From Candidatus Ferrigenium altingense (lineage in GTDB: Bacteria; Pseudomonadota; Gammaproteobacteria; Burkholderiales; Gallionellaceae), in assembly GCA_020621985.1 (NCBI GenBank), contig JAHRYS010000002.1:62001-126000 (forward strand): a DNA stretch of 64,000 nucleotides, in the 5' to 3' direction. Each line of letters begins with the position of its first letter. Position 1 is the first letter of the stretch. The position numbers and the translations under genes are program-made. This document shows, in pieces, positions 26,449 through 34,953 of this stretch. The notes below the pieces were generated by a model, which saw only the letters and a program-made list of their open reading frames with translations, was not told the origin of the DNA and searched no databases.

Positions 26449-26978
26449 TAGAAGTCATCATCCTGGCGGTCGCGCTCAGCATGGACGCCTTTGCGGTTTC
26501 CATCGGGCTGGGCGCCAAGAAAAACATGCCCGGCCTGGCGCTGAAAGCAGGACTGTTCTTCGGCATCTTTCAGGCCCTGATGCCCTTCATCGGATATCTG
26601 GGCGGCAAGGGCGTTTTGGGCTGGGTAGACGCCTATGCCCACTGGATAGCCTTTGGCCTGCTGGCGCTGATCGGCGCAAAAATGATTTACGAAGGCTTCC
26701 AGGAAGGCATCGAAGAAGAAATCTCGGCCGTCACCAACAAGATGATGCTGATCCTGTCCATCGCCACCAGCATCGACGCCATGGCCGCCGGGTTCAGCCT
26801 GACGCTGCTGGACGCCAACCCTTATATCGCCTGCCTCGTCATCGGAATAACCACTTTCGCCTTCAGCTGGGCCGGCGTGTTCATCGGCAAAAAAAGCGGC
26901 ACCTGGCTCGAAAGCAAGGCGGAGATTTTCGGCGGCACGGTCTTGATCCTGATCGGTTTTAAAATACTGCTTTTCTGA
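26445..26978 (+). CDS. mntP: Manganese efflux pump MntP
   Basis: 177 residues from ATG 26445, which overlaps the previous stop (ATGA). Six membrane helices in two repeats; each carries the family acidic motif, [12 protein letters not shown] and [12 protein letters not shown]. Exports Mn2+ across the inner membrane. No mntP-type riboswitch is visible because the start lies inside the upstream gene. It converges with the YyaL-type gene, 7 bp away. Confidence 0.92.
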   Translation: MIEVIILAVALSMDAFAVSIGLGAKKNMPGLALKAGLFFGIFQALMPFIGYLGGKGVLGWVDAYAHWIAFGLLALIGAKMIYEGFQEGIEEEISAVTNKMMLILSIATSIDAMAAGFSLTLLDANPYIACLVIGITTFAFSWAGVFIGKKSGTWLESKAEIFGGTVLILIGFKILLF

Positions 26979-26985
26979 ATTTGTT

Positions 26986-29034
26986 TCAATTATTGCGCCA
27001 GCCGGATTGGCAAACGGCTATCAATTCGTCGCAATCCTCGATGGCCGGCAAACATGTTGCGCCCTGGCAAACCCACGCGCTGACACCTTGCGACAAAGGC
27101 TTCGCCAGCGTCTCCGGCAAGCCGGTGAATTCGCCTTCAAGCGCCAGAATCAGCGTGCCGGGCCAATAGTGCTGCAACAGTTGCCGGCGCCATGCCGCGC
27201 TTGCCCCCGGCGCGCTGCGCAGGATGACGATTTGCGGCGGCGCAAGATATTCCTGCAACGCCATCAGCAGGCTCATGAAGCCCGCCGGTTGTTGTGCCAA
27301 ATCCGGGTAATAAAGCTTCAGCGTACGTTCGGCAGCTTCGAGGTAGCGTGCCTCTCCCAGCAAATGGCCGAGACGCTGCAAGGCGAAGGCCGCGATGCCG
27401 TTGCCGGACGGCGTGGCGTTGTCGTGGCCGGGCTTGGGGCGGTGGATCAGTTTTTCGTGATCGTGGCTGGTGAAGAAAAATCCTCCCTCCTGCGTGTCCT
27501 CGAATTGTTCCAGCAACACATCGGCGAGTGCGCGGGCAAACTCCAGGTCGGCCGGGCGAAACTCCGCCTGCAGCAATTCCAGCAGCGCGTCGAGCAGGAA
27601 CGCATAATCATCCAGATAGGCATTCAGGTGCGCCTTGCCGTCCTTGCAGGTCGCCAGCAGGCGGCCGTTTTGCCACATCGTGGTGCGGATGAAATCCGCC
27701 GCGCGCTGCGCCGAGACCAGCCACGCCGGTTCTTCCAGCGTCCTGCCCGCGTGCGCCATGCCCTTGATCATCAGCGCGTTCCAGCTGACCAGAATCTTCT
27801 CATCGCGCCCCGGATGCACCCGGTTGGCACGCGCGGCGAACAGCTTCTGTTGCGCGCTGGCGAGCAGTTGCTCGACCTGCTCCAGCGGCAGATGGCGCGC
27901 CTGCGCGATGGCATCCAGCGGCTGGGCAACCAGCAGATTCCAATGCCGGTTTTCGAAGTTTGGATACTGATCCAAGCCGTAGTACACGGCCGCGATGTCG
28001 TACTCCTCCGCGCTCAACAGGCTTTTCACCTGCTCCGGCGTCCACACGTAATACTTACCTTCCTCGTGTTCGGAATCCGCATCCAGGCTCGAATAAAAAC
28101 CGCCCTGCGGCGATTGCATCTCGCGCATCGCCCAGCCGGCGATGCCTTGCGCCACGCGCCTGAATACTGCCTCGCCAGTCAGCACATGGGCATCGGCGTA
28201 AAGCGCCAGCAGCGGGCCGTTGTCGTACAGCATTTTTTCAAAGTGGGGAATCGCCCAGCGCTCATCCACGCTGTAGCGGCAGAAACCGCCGCCCAACTGG
28301 TCGTGGATGCCTCCGTCCGCCATCTTGCGCAGCGTGTGCAGCGCCATGTTGCGCGCATCCGGATCGCCGCCGCGCGCGGCGCGCCTTAACAGGAATTCCA
28401 GTCCGGCCGGTTGCGGAAACTTCGGCGCGCCGCCAAAGCCGCCGTGGACTGCATCGAATGCCTGCCGCGATGCGCCACATACCGCATCCAGCGGCGCATC
28501 GCTGAAACTGACTTGGTCTTCCACGCTCGGCAGCATGGAATCAAATGCGTGCAGCAGCGACGCGTTTTGCCGGGCAATATCCTCCCGGCGCGAGCGATAA
28601 ATCCCGGCAACCTGCTCCAGCAACTGCACAAAGCCGGGCAGGTTGTAGCGCGCCTTCTTGGGAAAATAAGTACCGCCGAAAAACGGCGTTTGATCCGGCG
28701 TCAAAAACAACGTGAGCGGCCAGCCGCCGCTGCGCTGCGTCAGCATCGCATGGGCGGCCTGATAAATCTGGTCGAGGTCGGGGCGCTCTTCGCGATCCAC
28801 CTTGATGTTGATGAACAGCCGGTTCATCACCGCCGCGACCCAAGCATCCTCGAATGACTCATGCGCCATGACATGGCACCAGTGGCAGGCGGAATAACCG
28901 ATGGAAAGCAGGATCGGCTTATCCTGCTCGCGCGCGCAGCGCAGCGCTTCCTCGCCCCACGGAAACCAGTCCACCGGGTTATTGGCATGCTGCTGCAAAT
29001 AAGGGCTGGTCTCCTGAGCGAGGCGGTTGGGCAT
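26986..29034 (-). CDS. Thioredoxin-domain protein of the YyaL/DUF255 family
   Basis: About 682 residues from the ATG at 29034 ([20 protein letters not shown]); an upstream in-frame start adds 29 unrelated residues. N-terminal thioredoxin-like domain with [13 protein letters not shown] (CxxC) and [11 protein letters not shown], then a long alpha/alpha barrel related to sugar epimerases ([22 protein letters not shown]). Family function is not established; a redox or glycan-related role has been proposed. Convergent with mntP. Confidence 0.92.
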   Translation of the reverse strand: MPNRLAQETSPYLQQHANNPVDWFPWGEEALRCAREQDKPILLSIGYSACHWCHVMAHESFEDAWVAAVMNRLFINIKVDREERPDLDQIYQAAHAMLTQRSGGWPLTLFLTPDQTPFFGGTYFPKKARYNLPGFVQLLEQVAGIYRSRREDIARQNASLLHAFDSMLPSVEDQVSFSDAPLDAVCGASRQAFDAVHGGFGGAPKFPQPAGLEFLLRRAARGGDPDARNMALHTLRKMADGGIHDQLGGGFCRYSVDERWAIPHFEKMLYDNGPLLALYADAHVLTGEAVFRRVAQGIAGWAMREMQSPQGGFYSSLDADSEHEEGKYYVWTPEQVKSLLSAEEYDIAAVYYGLDQYPNFENRHWNLLVAQPLDAIAQARHLPLEQVEQLLASAQQKLFAARANRVHPGRDEKILVSWNALMIKGMAHAGRTLEEPAWLVSAQRAADFIRTTMWQNGRLLATCKDGKAHLNAYLDDYAFLLDALLELLQAEFRPADLEFARALADVLLEQFEDTQEGGFFFTSHDHEKLIHRPKPGHDNATPSGNGIAAFALQRLGHLLGEARYLEAAERTLKLYYPDLAQQPAGFMSLLMALQEYLAPPQIVILRSAPGASAAWRRQLLQHYWPGTLILALEGEFTGLPETLAKPLSQGVSAWVCQGATCLPAIEDCDELIAVCQSGWRNN

Positions 29035-29421
29035 GGTTGATGTACTCCGGGTTGCTCGATGCACACATCTTACATTTTTCGCTTTGAAACATCCGGTGCA
29101 ATACCAGCTGCCCTTCGTCAAGCTCAGGACAGGGTTATTGCGCTACGCTGACTGCGTGATTCAAAAACCGTAGCCTACCCTTGGGGTTACGGGAAAAACT
29201 AATGCGATGCTGAACTCATTAGGGAAGCGTCGATTAAACCCAATTGCTGGATTGCGCGCTGTTTTCTCCTCCCCTGACAAGGGGAGGCCGGGAGGGGTTA
29301 AAGCTGTTAGCTAAGCATGGCAATGCCTTCATCCAAAAGCAAACCCCCTCCAACTCCCCCTTATCAGGGGGAGAGCCATATGCTTACTACGCGATCGAAT
29401 AAATCGGCGTTTCATTAGCTT
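29035..29421. other. Intergenic stretch with dispersed repeats, no gene seen
   Basis: Holds three short dispersed sequences: CCTTCGTCAAGCTCAGGACAGG-like sequence near 29115, the 22-base motif beginning AATGCGATGCTGA at 29201-29222 that recurs in the accessory strip, and a pair of C/G-rich palindromes at 29268-29374. No open frame with a ribosome site was found. Confidence 0.7.
29268..29374. repeat. Pair of C/G-rich REP-like palindromes in inverted orientation
   Basis: CTCCCCTGACAAGGGGAG followed by GCCGGGAGGGG, and about 40 bases on AACCCCCTCCAAC followed by TCCCCCTTATCAGGGGGA. The two units face each other and could fold together. They are related to the element inserted in the SDR gene at 18940. 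Confidence 0.75.
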
Positions 29422-30879
29422 TTAATTCAGCGCCTGCAACACCGCCTTGAGCAAAGTCCAACAGCGCGCCACCGATTCGATCTCGACGCGCTCGCCGGGC
29501 GCGTGCGCGCCGCGGATATCCGGGCCGAAGGAGATCATATCCAGCTGCGGGTGGCTCGCGGCGAGCAGGCCGCATTCCAGCCCGGCGTGGATCACCTGCA
29601 AGCCGGCAGGCTGGCCGAACTGTTCGGCGTAGACCCGCTGGCACAGCGCGAGCAGGTTCGAGGCCGGGTTCGGCGTCCAGCCCGGATACGCGCCTTCCTT
29701 CCATGCCTGGAAGCCATAGGATGAGGCCTGCGCCACCAGCTTGTCGGCCAGCGCATCGGCGCGTGCATCGTGCAGCGAGCGCACCTTGAACGTCGCTTTT
29801 AACGCGCCCTGCTCCAGCGCGAGCACGCCGAGGTTGCTTGAGGTGTCGGTCACGCCGGGGAAAGCCTCGCTGACGCGCGCGACCCCGTTCGCGGCGATGT
29901 CGAGGAAGGCGAGCAGACGATCCTGTTCCGCACGCGCAATGGATGTTTCAGGCGGCATGTCGTAGTGCTGGCACGCGAACGAAATGTTGGCATCCGCCTC
30001 CGCGAACCGCTGCCGCCATGCCTCGTGCCGATGCCGCACCCACTCGTCGATCGTCGATGCCAGCGCAGCGGGCAGCGCGCAGGTCGCGAACGCCTCGCGC
30101 GGGATCGCGTTGCGCGCCGTGCCGCCCTGCATCCCGATCAGGCGCAGGTCGGTGTGCGCGCATAGATCGCGCAGCGCCTCGGCCAGCAGCTTGACCGCAT
30201 TGCCGCGCCCGAGATGGATGTCGATGCCGGAATGGCCGCCGCGCAGCCCGGATACTTCAAACCGCAGCAGTGCATAGTCCGGCGGCACCTCTTGCTGTGC
30301 GCAATCGTGGCGCACCTCCACATCCACGCCGCCCGCGCAGCCGAGATAGAAATGCCCCCACTCCTCGGTGTCGAGGTTGATCAGCACCTTGCCCCGCAAC
30401 GTGCCGGGCGCCAACCCGCGCGCGCCGTCCATGCCGGATTCCTCGTTGACGGTCAGCAGCACCTCCAGCGGCGGATGGATCAGGCCCGGCGCTTCCAGCG
30501 CGGCCAGCGCGAGCGCGACGCCGATGCCGTTGTCCGCGCCCAGCGTCGTGTCCTCAGCGACCAACCAGCCGTCACGCACCACCGCATTGATCGGGTCGCG
30601 CTCGAAGTCGTGCTTTGTTCCGGTGTTGGCCTGGCACACCATGTCGAGATGGCCTTGCAGGATCACGCCGGGCATCGCCTCGCAGCCGGGGCTGGCCGGC
30701 TTTTTCAGGATCAGGTTGCCCGCATCATCGACGATGGCAGTGATGCCGCGCGCCTGCGCCCAGCCGATCAGGTATTCGCGTAGCGCCGCCTCGTGCAGCG
30801 AGGAACGAGGTATCGCGCACAGCGTCGCGAAATGCGCCCAGACGGAGTGCGGTTGCAGGTTTTTCAAAGATGTCGGCAT
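29422..30879 (-). CDS. pepD: Aminoacyl-histidine dipeptidase
   Basis: 485 residues, the normal PepD length. A cytoplasmic M20-family zinc peptidase that cleaves Xaa-His dipeptides such as carnosine. Visible metal-site motifs: LQGHLDMVC, TLGADNGIG and NEESGMDG, with a lid domain in the middle (FEVSGLRGGHSGIDIH). The ATG at 30879 begins MPTSLKNLQPHSVW, as in relatives. Stands alone on the minus strand. Confidence 0.94.
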   Translation of the reverse strand: MPTSLKNLQPHSVWAHFATLCAIPRSSLHEAALREYLIGWAQARGITAIVDDAGNLILKKPASPGCEAMPGVILQGHLDMVCQANTGTKHDFERDPINAVVRDGWLVAEDTTLGADNGIGVALALAALEAPGLIHPPLEVLLTVNEESGMDGARGLAPGTLRGKVLINLDTEEWGHFYLGCAGGVDVEVRHDCAQQEVPPDYALLRFEVSGLRGGHSGIDIHLGRGNAVKLLAEALRDLCAHTDLRLIGMQGGTARNAIPREAFATCALPAALASTIDEWVRHRHEAWRQRFAEADANISFACQHYDMPPETSIARAEQDRLLAFLDIAANGVARVSEAFPGVTDTSSNLGVLALEQGALKATFKVRSLHDARADALADKLVAQASSYGFQAWKEGAYPGWTPNPASNLLALCQRVYAEQFGQPAGLQVIHAGLECGLLAASHPQLDMISFGPDIRGAHAPGERVEIESVARCWTLLKAVLQALN

Positions 30880-31104
30880 TTTTATATAAACATTTCAAAT
30901 GTGCAGGGGCGTAGGCTTTAATCCCCGGTCGATTACTCCGAAGGGTATGGCAAAGCAGTGCAAGAGGCTCAATCATGGCGAATGAATAGTGCTCCGCTTT
31001 GTATTATTTTATACACAGTAGAGCCGTAATAGCGGGCTTGTAAAAAAGGAATGGCCTGATATATTGAAAACCATGTATTTCAAAAGATGGCATGAGGGGG
31101 ATTT

Positions 31105-32331
31105 ATGCTTGATGAAAAACAAAAAATTAACCAGATCATTAGCCTGAGCCAGGAAATTGCCAGGGTAAACGACCTGGACATTCTCCTTGAGCACGTCCTC
31201 ACTGTGTCATGTCAATTCACCAACGCTGATGCCGGCTCCATATACATCATGGAGGGGAAGTGCCTGAAATTCAGCTACACGTTGAACAATACCTTGCAGA
31301 AGAGGCTGCAGCCTGGACAGAAGCTGATCTATTCCACCTTCACGACACCTGTCGATAACGAATCGATATGCGGTTACGTGGCGGGTACAGGCGAGATGCT
31401 CAATATACCGGATGTCTATGAGCTCAAGGATAACGTCACTTACGCATTCAACAAAAGCTTTGACGATATCTCCCAATACCGCACGAGGTCGATGCTGACC
31501 TTCCCGATGAAGAGCCTCAATGATGAAGTTATCGGCGTGCTCCAGCTGATAAATTCAATGGATGAAGACGGGAACATCATCCCTTTTTCAAAAGACGATG
31601 AACAGTACATCCTCCACTTTGCCAACAATGCGGCCATTGCCATAGAGAGGGCCAAGCTTACCCGGGACATCCTCCTCAGGATGATCAGCATGGCGGAGCT
31701 CAGGGATCCAAAAGAGACCGGCGCCCATGTAAACAGGGTGGCCGGATATGCCGTTGAGATATACGAGGTATGGGCAAACCGCCGCGGTGTATCCAAGGTT
31801 GAGATTGCGAAGAACAAGGACATACTGAGGATCGCCGCCATGCTCCACGATGTTGGCAAGGTGGCCATCTCGGACATGATCCTCAAGAAACCGGCTCGCC
31901 TCGATCCTGCCGAATACGAAATCATGAAGACTCACACCTATCTTGGTGCAAGGCTCTTTGCCGTATCCCACTCCGATTTTGACGAGGCCTCAGCCGAGGT
32001 GGCACTCTCCCACCATGAACGCTGGGACGGAAACGGGTACCCGGGGTATATCAACGTCATGTCGGGCCAGTGCTTGCCGGGTCATGAAACCGGCGAAGGC
32101 AAAGCCATGGGCCGCAAAGGCGAAGAGATACCACTCTTTGGCAGGCTGGTGGCGATAGCGGATGTCTATGACGCCCTGTCATCCCAGCGTGTTTACAAGG
32201 AGGCATGGGATCAGGAGCAGGTTCTGGATGAATTGAGAAAAGAGCGGGGCAAGCATTTTGACCCGGAAATGATAGACGCCTTCTTTATAGCCCTCGACTC
32301 GATCAATGCCGTGAGTAAGAGGTATGTTTGA
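31105..32331 (+). CDS. GAF and HD-GYP domain protein (probable cyclic di-GMP phosphodiesterase)
   Basis: 408 residues: a GAF sensor domain (about 20-170) and an HD-GYP domain with MLHDVGK and HHERWDGNGYPG. About 20 residues (INVMSGQCLPGHETGEGKAM) are inserted between the GYP motif and KGEEIPLF, a variant I associate with deltaproteobacterial HD-GYP proteins. Codon use differs from the neighbours (frequent AGG Arg and ATA Ile), which points to transfer. All metal and GYP residues look present, so it should hydrolyse cyclic di-GMP under GAF control. Confidence 0.9.
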   Translation: MLDEKQKINQIISLSQEIARVNDLDILLEHVLTVSCQFTNADAGSIYIMEGKCLKFSYTLNNTLQKRLQPGQKLIYSTFTTPVDNESICGYVAGTGEMLNIPDVYELKDNVTYAFNKSFDDISQYRTRSMLTFPMKSLNDEVIGVLQLINSMDEDGNIIPFSKDDEQYILHFANNAAIAIERAKLTRDILLRMISMAELRDPKETGAHVNRVAGYAVEIYEVWANRRGVSKVEIAKNKDILRIAAMLHDVGKVAISDMILKKPARLDPAEYEIMKTHTYLGARLFAVSHSDFDEASAEVALSHHERWDGNGYPGYINVMSGQCLPGHETGEGKAMGRKGEEIPLFGRLVAIADVYDALSSQRVYKEAWDQEQVLDELRKERGKHFDPEMIDAFFIALDSINAVSKRYV

Positions 32332-32361
32332 CGGCAGGTAACAATAGAATCATTCGGGGAT

Positions 32362-32390
32362 AAGGGGCCGGATCGGCCCCTTTGATCTTT
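32362..32390 (+). terminator. Candidate rho-independent terminator after the HD-GYP gene
   Basis: Stem AAGGGGCCG / CGGCCCCTT with a 3-base loop, followed by TGATCTTT, 30 bp after the stop. The T-run is interrupted, so strength is uncertain. Confidence 0.6.
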
Positions 32391-32494
32391 CAGGGCTTGC
32401 GGAACAACTCGTCGAGCGGGGCTTGCAGCATCCGGGCGCGGCTGTCGTAGCCGATGGCGCGCAGCCTGCCCGAATTGATCTTCTTCATTTCCAT
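32390..32494 (-). pseudogene. Internally deleted copy of the KTSC-domain gene
   Basis: 34 codons reading MEMKKINSGRLRAIGYDSRA then RMLQAPLDELFRKP and stop. The first 24 residues match the full KTSC gene at 33405-33668 with one change, and the last ~9 match its C-terminus (NPLDGLFGKP); about 53 central residues are deleted without breaking the frame. It lies downstream of the alpha/beta hydrolase, so the hydrolase is flanked by a full and a collapsed copy of the same gene. Confidence 0.88.
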
Positions 32495-32548
32495 GGTGGC
32501 ATCCTGAAACTATTTCGAGGCTGACTCCAATGGCACTTGCTGCCCCGA

Positions 32549-33364
32549 TTATTCCGGATTGCGCAGAAACCAGTCCAGCGCGCGGTTTGCGTTCCGGGGA
32601 TTGCGGTGAAAGGCGCCGTGGCCTTCGTTGCCGTCTTCGATCGCAAATTCGACCTCGGCACCGAGTTTCTTCAGCCATTCACCGGTGCGCCGCATGCCAG
32701 GGCAGCCATCCCGATCCGGATGGGTGTCGCGCTCTCCGCAGGACGTGATCCAGCGCGAACCCTTGTAAGGCATGTCGCCGAACCGGCCGGTATCGACCGC
32801 CCGTGTCGGCGGATAATCCAGCGAAGCCCTGCCCGAATTTGCCACGAACAGGCTGAAATAACGCTGCCCCTTATTGCGATCCAGCGCGGCTACCGCATAA
32901 ATGTTTGCCGAACCTCGGCTGAATCCTTCCAGCATCGCATCGCCGGGTTTGATCTCCATGCGCCGCATCAGCAGATCGACCTCGCGGTAGATGTCGAAAG
33001 GCGAGTAGTAATCCTGCGTCTTGTCTCCGCTGCCGAGCCACCATTGCAGGCTGATGATGCCGAGATTACGGTCTTTAAGGAAAGGGCTCCATATCTCCAG
33101 GTCGCGCGTCGCGAACCCGTTGCTGCCATGCAGCGATACGATCCACTTGTGCGGCTTACCCTTGAGGGCTTGCGGCTCCCACACCAGAAAGAAACTGCGC
33201 CCATCTTTTGTGGGAATTACCTCTGTGTTGCCGGTGAGTTTCGCCTCCTGCGCCGCGCGGTCGTATAGCTGCCTGGCCTGGCCGGAGAGCGGGTCGGCGG
33301 TAGCGTTCATGCCGGCCGCAGCCAGCATGAATGTCAAAACAAAGTAGCGTACAAATTTGCTCAT
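32549..33364 (-). CDS. Secreted alpha/beta hydrolase-fold protein
   Basis: 271 residues from the ATG at 33364 (MSKFVRYFVLTFMLAAAGMN), a clear signal peptide likely cut after ATADP or near it. WIVSLHGSNG gives the oxyanion-side strand and EGFSRGSAN the GxSxG nucleophile elbow; a His near the end (EGHGAFHRN) may complete the triad. Likely a periplasmic or exported esterase/peptidase of unknown substrate. Starts further upstream overlap the KTSC gene and are unlikely. Confidence 0.8.
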   Translation of the reverse strand: MSKFVRYFVLTFMLAAAGMNATADPLSGQARQLYDRAAQEAKLTGNTEVIPTKDGRSFFLVWEPQALKGKPHKWIVSLHGSNGFATRDLEIWSPFLKDRNLGIISLQWWLGSGDKTQDYYSPFDIYREVDLLMRRMEIKPGDAMLEGFSRGSANIYAVAALDRNKGQRYFSLFVANSGRASLDYPPTRAVDTGRFGDMPYKGSRWITSCGERDTHPDRDGCPGMRRTGEWLKKLGAEVEFAIEDGNEGHGAFHRNPRNANRALDWFLRNPE

Positions 33365-33404
33365 GCGCGCCTCACTGATAATGGCCTCTTCGATTCTCTG
33401 GTTT

Positions 33405-33668
33405 TCAGGGTTTCCCGAATAACCCGTCGAGCGGGTTCTTGCCTGCGGGGGCGCTGCCGGAGACGCGCTTCGCCGCGAACTCCTCCTCGATGTTGTCGCG
33501 GTAGAAGCTCCAGGCCGCCCCCGAGCCGCTGAGCCGGCGCCAAGTATCCTCGCCGACGCCGCCGTACTGCAGCGTGCTGCCGTCGTCGAGCTGCACCTGC
33601 AGCATCCGGGCGCGCGCATCGTAGCCGATGGCGCGCAACCTGCCCGAATTGATCTTCTTCATTTCCAT
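33405..33668 (-). CDS. KTSC domain protein
   Basis: 87 residues. INSGRLRAIGYD, LQVQLDDGSTLQY and VGEDTWRRL to FYRDNIEEEF match the KTSC domain, a small domain of unknown role found in bacteria and viruses, sometimes fused to nucleic-acid enzymes. The 3' part (KNPLDGLFGKP) is repeated in the collapsed copy at 32390. Starts about 36 bp downstream of the zinc-ribbon gene, same strand. Confidence 0.88.
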   Translation of the reverse strand: MEMKKINSGRLRAIGYDARARMLQVQLDDGSTLQYGGVGEDTWRRLSGSGAAWSFYRDNIEEEFAAKRVSGSAPAGKNPLDGLFGKP

Positions 33669-33704
33669 GGTGATATTCTGAAAATCATTGCGATGCTGGC
33701 CACA

Positions 33705-33845
33705 TTAGTCCGGCAATTTTTCAGGCTTGCATACGTGCTTTTCCTTGTGCACCTTTTTGCCGCACTTGGCGCAGACGAACTTCGGATCGGCCTGTTTTTT
33801 GGCGCGTTTTTCCGCGTCCTTCGTTCTGCACAGGGTTTTCGACAT
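33705..33845 (-). CDS. Small zinc-ribbon-like protein, 46 residues
   Basis: A 46-residue basic frame starting MSKTLCRTKDAEKRAKKQAD and ending with FVCAKCGKKVHKEKHVCKPE and a short tail. The CxxC and the H/C pair could bind one zinc ion. Similar short proteins of unknown role occur in many Proteobacteria, which supports it as a real gene. It is in the same direction as the KTSC gene that follows. Confidence 0.7.
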   Translation of the reverse strand: MSKTLCRTKDAEKRAKKQADPKFVCAKCGKKVHKEKHVCKPEKLPD

Positions 33846-33968
33846 AAAGCCCTTTCAGTCTAAAAACGTGTGTCCCTTTGCGATGTCGACTCCGTTAGCT
33901 CTCATTAACCCTCAAAAACAAATCGACTCCGACACCTTTAGTAGTAATTGCGATGCTGACCCTATTGG

Positions 33969-34109
33969 CTATTTGTACTGCCTTTCATCAAGCAACACGG
34001 GAGGTGCACCGGAATTATCGTACAGTTGCCAGCTATCCACCAGCAACTTGTAGCGCTCAAAATTTGCAATGCCATGCGCGAAGCGGCGGCGAATGACCTC
34101 GTTTAACAT
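33969..34109 (-). pseudogene. C-terminal remnant of a zeta-toxin-like kinase
   Basis: 46 codons: VIRRRFAHGIANFERYKLLV, DSWQLYDNSGAPPVLL. This matches the C-terminal end of zeta-toxin family proteins (RRF..G..NF...Y.PLVDSW.LYDNSG), which phosphorylate UDP-activated sugars. The P-loop and catalytic part are absent, so it cannot be active. The ATG at 34109 is probably accidental. Confidence 0.7.
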
Positions 34110-34132
34110 GAATCACGCGTAGCGTTCGTTTG

Positions 34133-34158
34133 CCCCTTCTCCCGCAAGCGGGAGAAGG
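34133..34158. repeat. REP-like palindrome
   Basis: CCTTCTCCCGC / GCGGGAGAAGG around AA. A common dispersed palindrome of this genome type; it is related in character to the elements at 18940 and 29268. Confidence 0.8.
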
Positions 34159-34242
34159 TTTGGATGAGGGAAACGGACATGCAATTTTGAACGGCCTTTG
34201 TCATGTCCGTTGGGGACATTATGCCCGCCCTGATGTGGTGTG

Positions 34243-34524
34243 TCAGGCCGCCTTTTCCAGCGTGGAATCCGGCACCAGCCGGTTCTGGTACAGGTCGGCG
34301 ATGGGGAAGCACAAGTCGTAATCACCCCACACCAATTCGCCGTGTTCGATGCGAAACGCCGCGAAGCGTGATGGTTCGAGATAAGCGCGAATATCGGGGT
34401 GACGCGACAGCGACAGGAACGGCTTGAAATCCACCGTCTGCGCTGTGCCGTCCTCAAAAGACAGGTGCAGCGCATAATCGCCGACCTGCTCCACAGCCTT
34501 GATGTTGATTATTGCAGGAATCAT
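34243..34524 (-). CDS. DUF2442 domain protein
   Basis: 93 residues. VKAVEQVGDYALHLSFEDGT-like start (here INIKAVEQVGDYALHL), TVDFKPFLSL, FAAFRIEHGELVW and DLYQNRLV are DUF2442 features. Partner genes of this family usually encode DUF4160 proteins, and the pair is regarded as a predicted toxin-antitoxin-like module. It overlaps the DUF4160 gene by 4 bp. Confidence 0.88.
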   Translation of the reverse strand: MIPAIINIKAVEQVGDYALHLSFEDGTAQTVDFKPFLSLSRHPDIRAYLEPSRFAAFRIEHGELVWGDYDLCFPIADLYQNRLVPDSTLEKAA

Positions 34525-34826
34525 TTCAGCCTCCTCGTAATGCGTTCCGATTTTACAGGTTTATGCAGCACGAAAAAATCAATCCACTTGCTGACAATAT
34601 CTGCGGCGCGAGAGGAAACAAGCTCCTCAAAATGACGCATATCGGCAGTACCTAGCGGTGCGCGTCCAGCGACATCCGAATAGCGAATTTCTGTGATCTC
34701 GCCATTGACTACGATGATTTCGGCGCGTGATTCACGATCCTGAGATTTGCCGTGGACGTGCACAGGCTCATGCTCATTGGCATAGAACAAAATGATCAAA
34801 CCGAAATATTCGTAGAGCTTTGGCAT
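34521..34826 (-). CDS. DUF4160 domain protein
   Basis: 101 residues. Start MPKLYEYFGLIILFYANEHE and the HVHGKSQDRESRAEI segment are typical of DUF4160. First gene of a two-gene unit with DUF2442 (4-bp overlap). Biochemical role unknown. Confidence 0.88.
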   Translation of the reverse strand: MPKLYEYFGLIILFYANEHEPVHVHGKSQDRESRAEIIVVNGEITEIRYSDVAGRAPLGTADMRHFEELVSSRAADIVSKWIDFFVLHKPVKSERITRRLK

Positions 34827-34953
34827 TGCATGCCTCCTTCCACTAGCGCAACCTTCGTTCGAAGTTTTTCACCTGGAAAAACTAATGCGATGCTGACCCC
34901 ATTAGCTCTCTTTAGTTCGAAACAAACAAATCCGCCCCCATTTTCATATTTTT

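Larger units (their letters stand above)
33846..34242. other. Intergenic stretch with a toxin remnant and repeats
   Basis: Contains two copies of the GCGATGCTGAC-type motif (33877-33900 diverged, 33947-33968), the zeta-toxin-like tail at 33969-34109 and a REP-like palindrome at 34133-34158. Nothing else recognised. Confidence 0.7.

Noticed and set aside
32549..33619. Extended N-terminus for the alpha/beta hydrolase
   Set aside because: The extra 85 residues overlap the KTSC gene on the same strand in another frame and precede a clear signal peptide starting at 33364.
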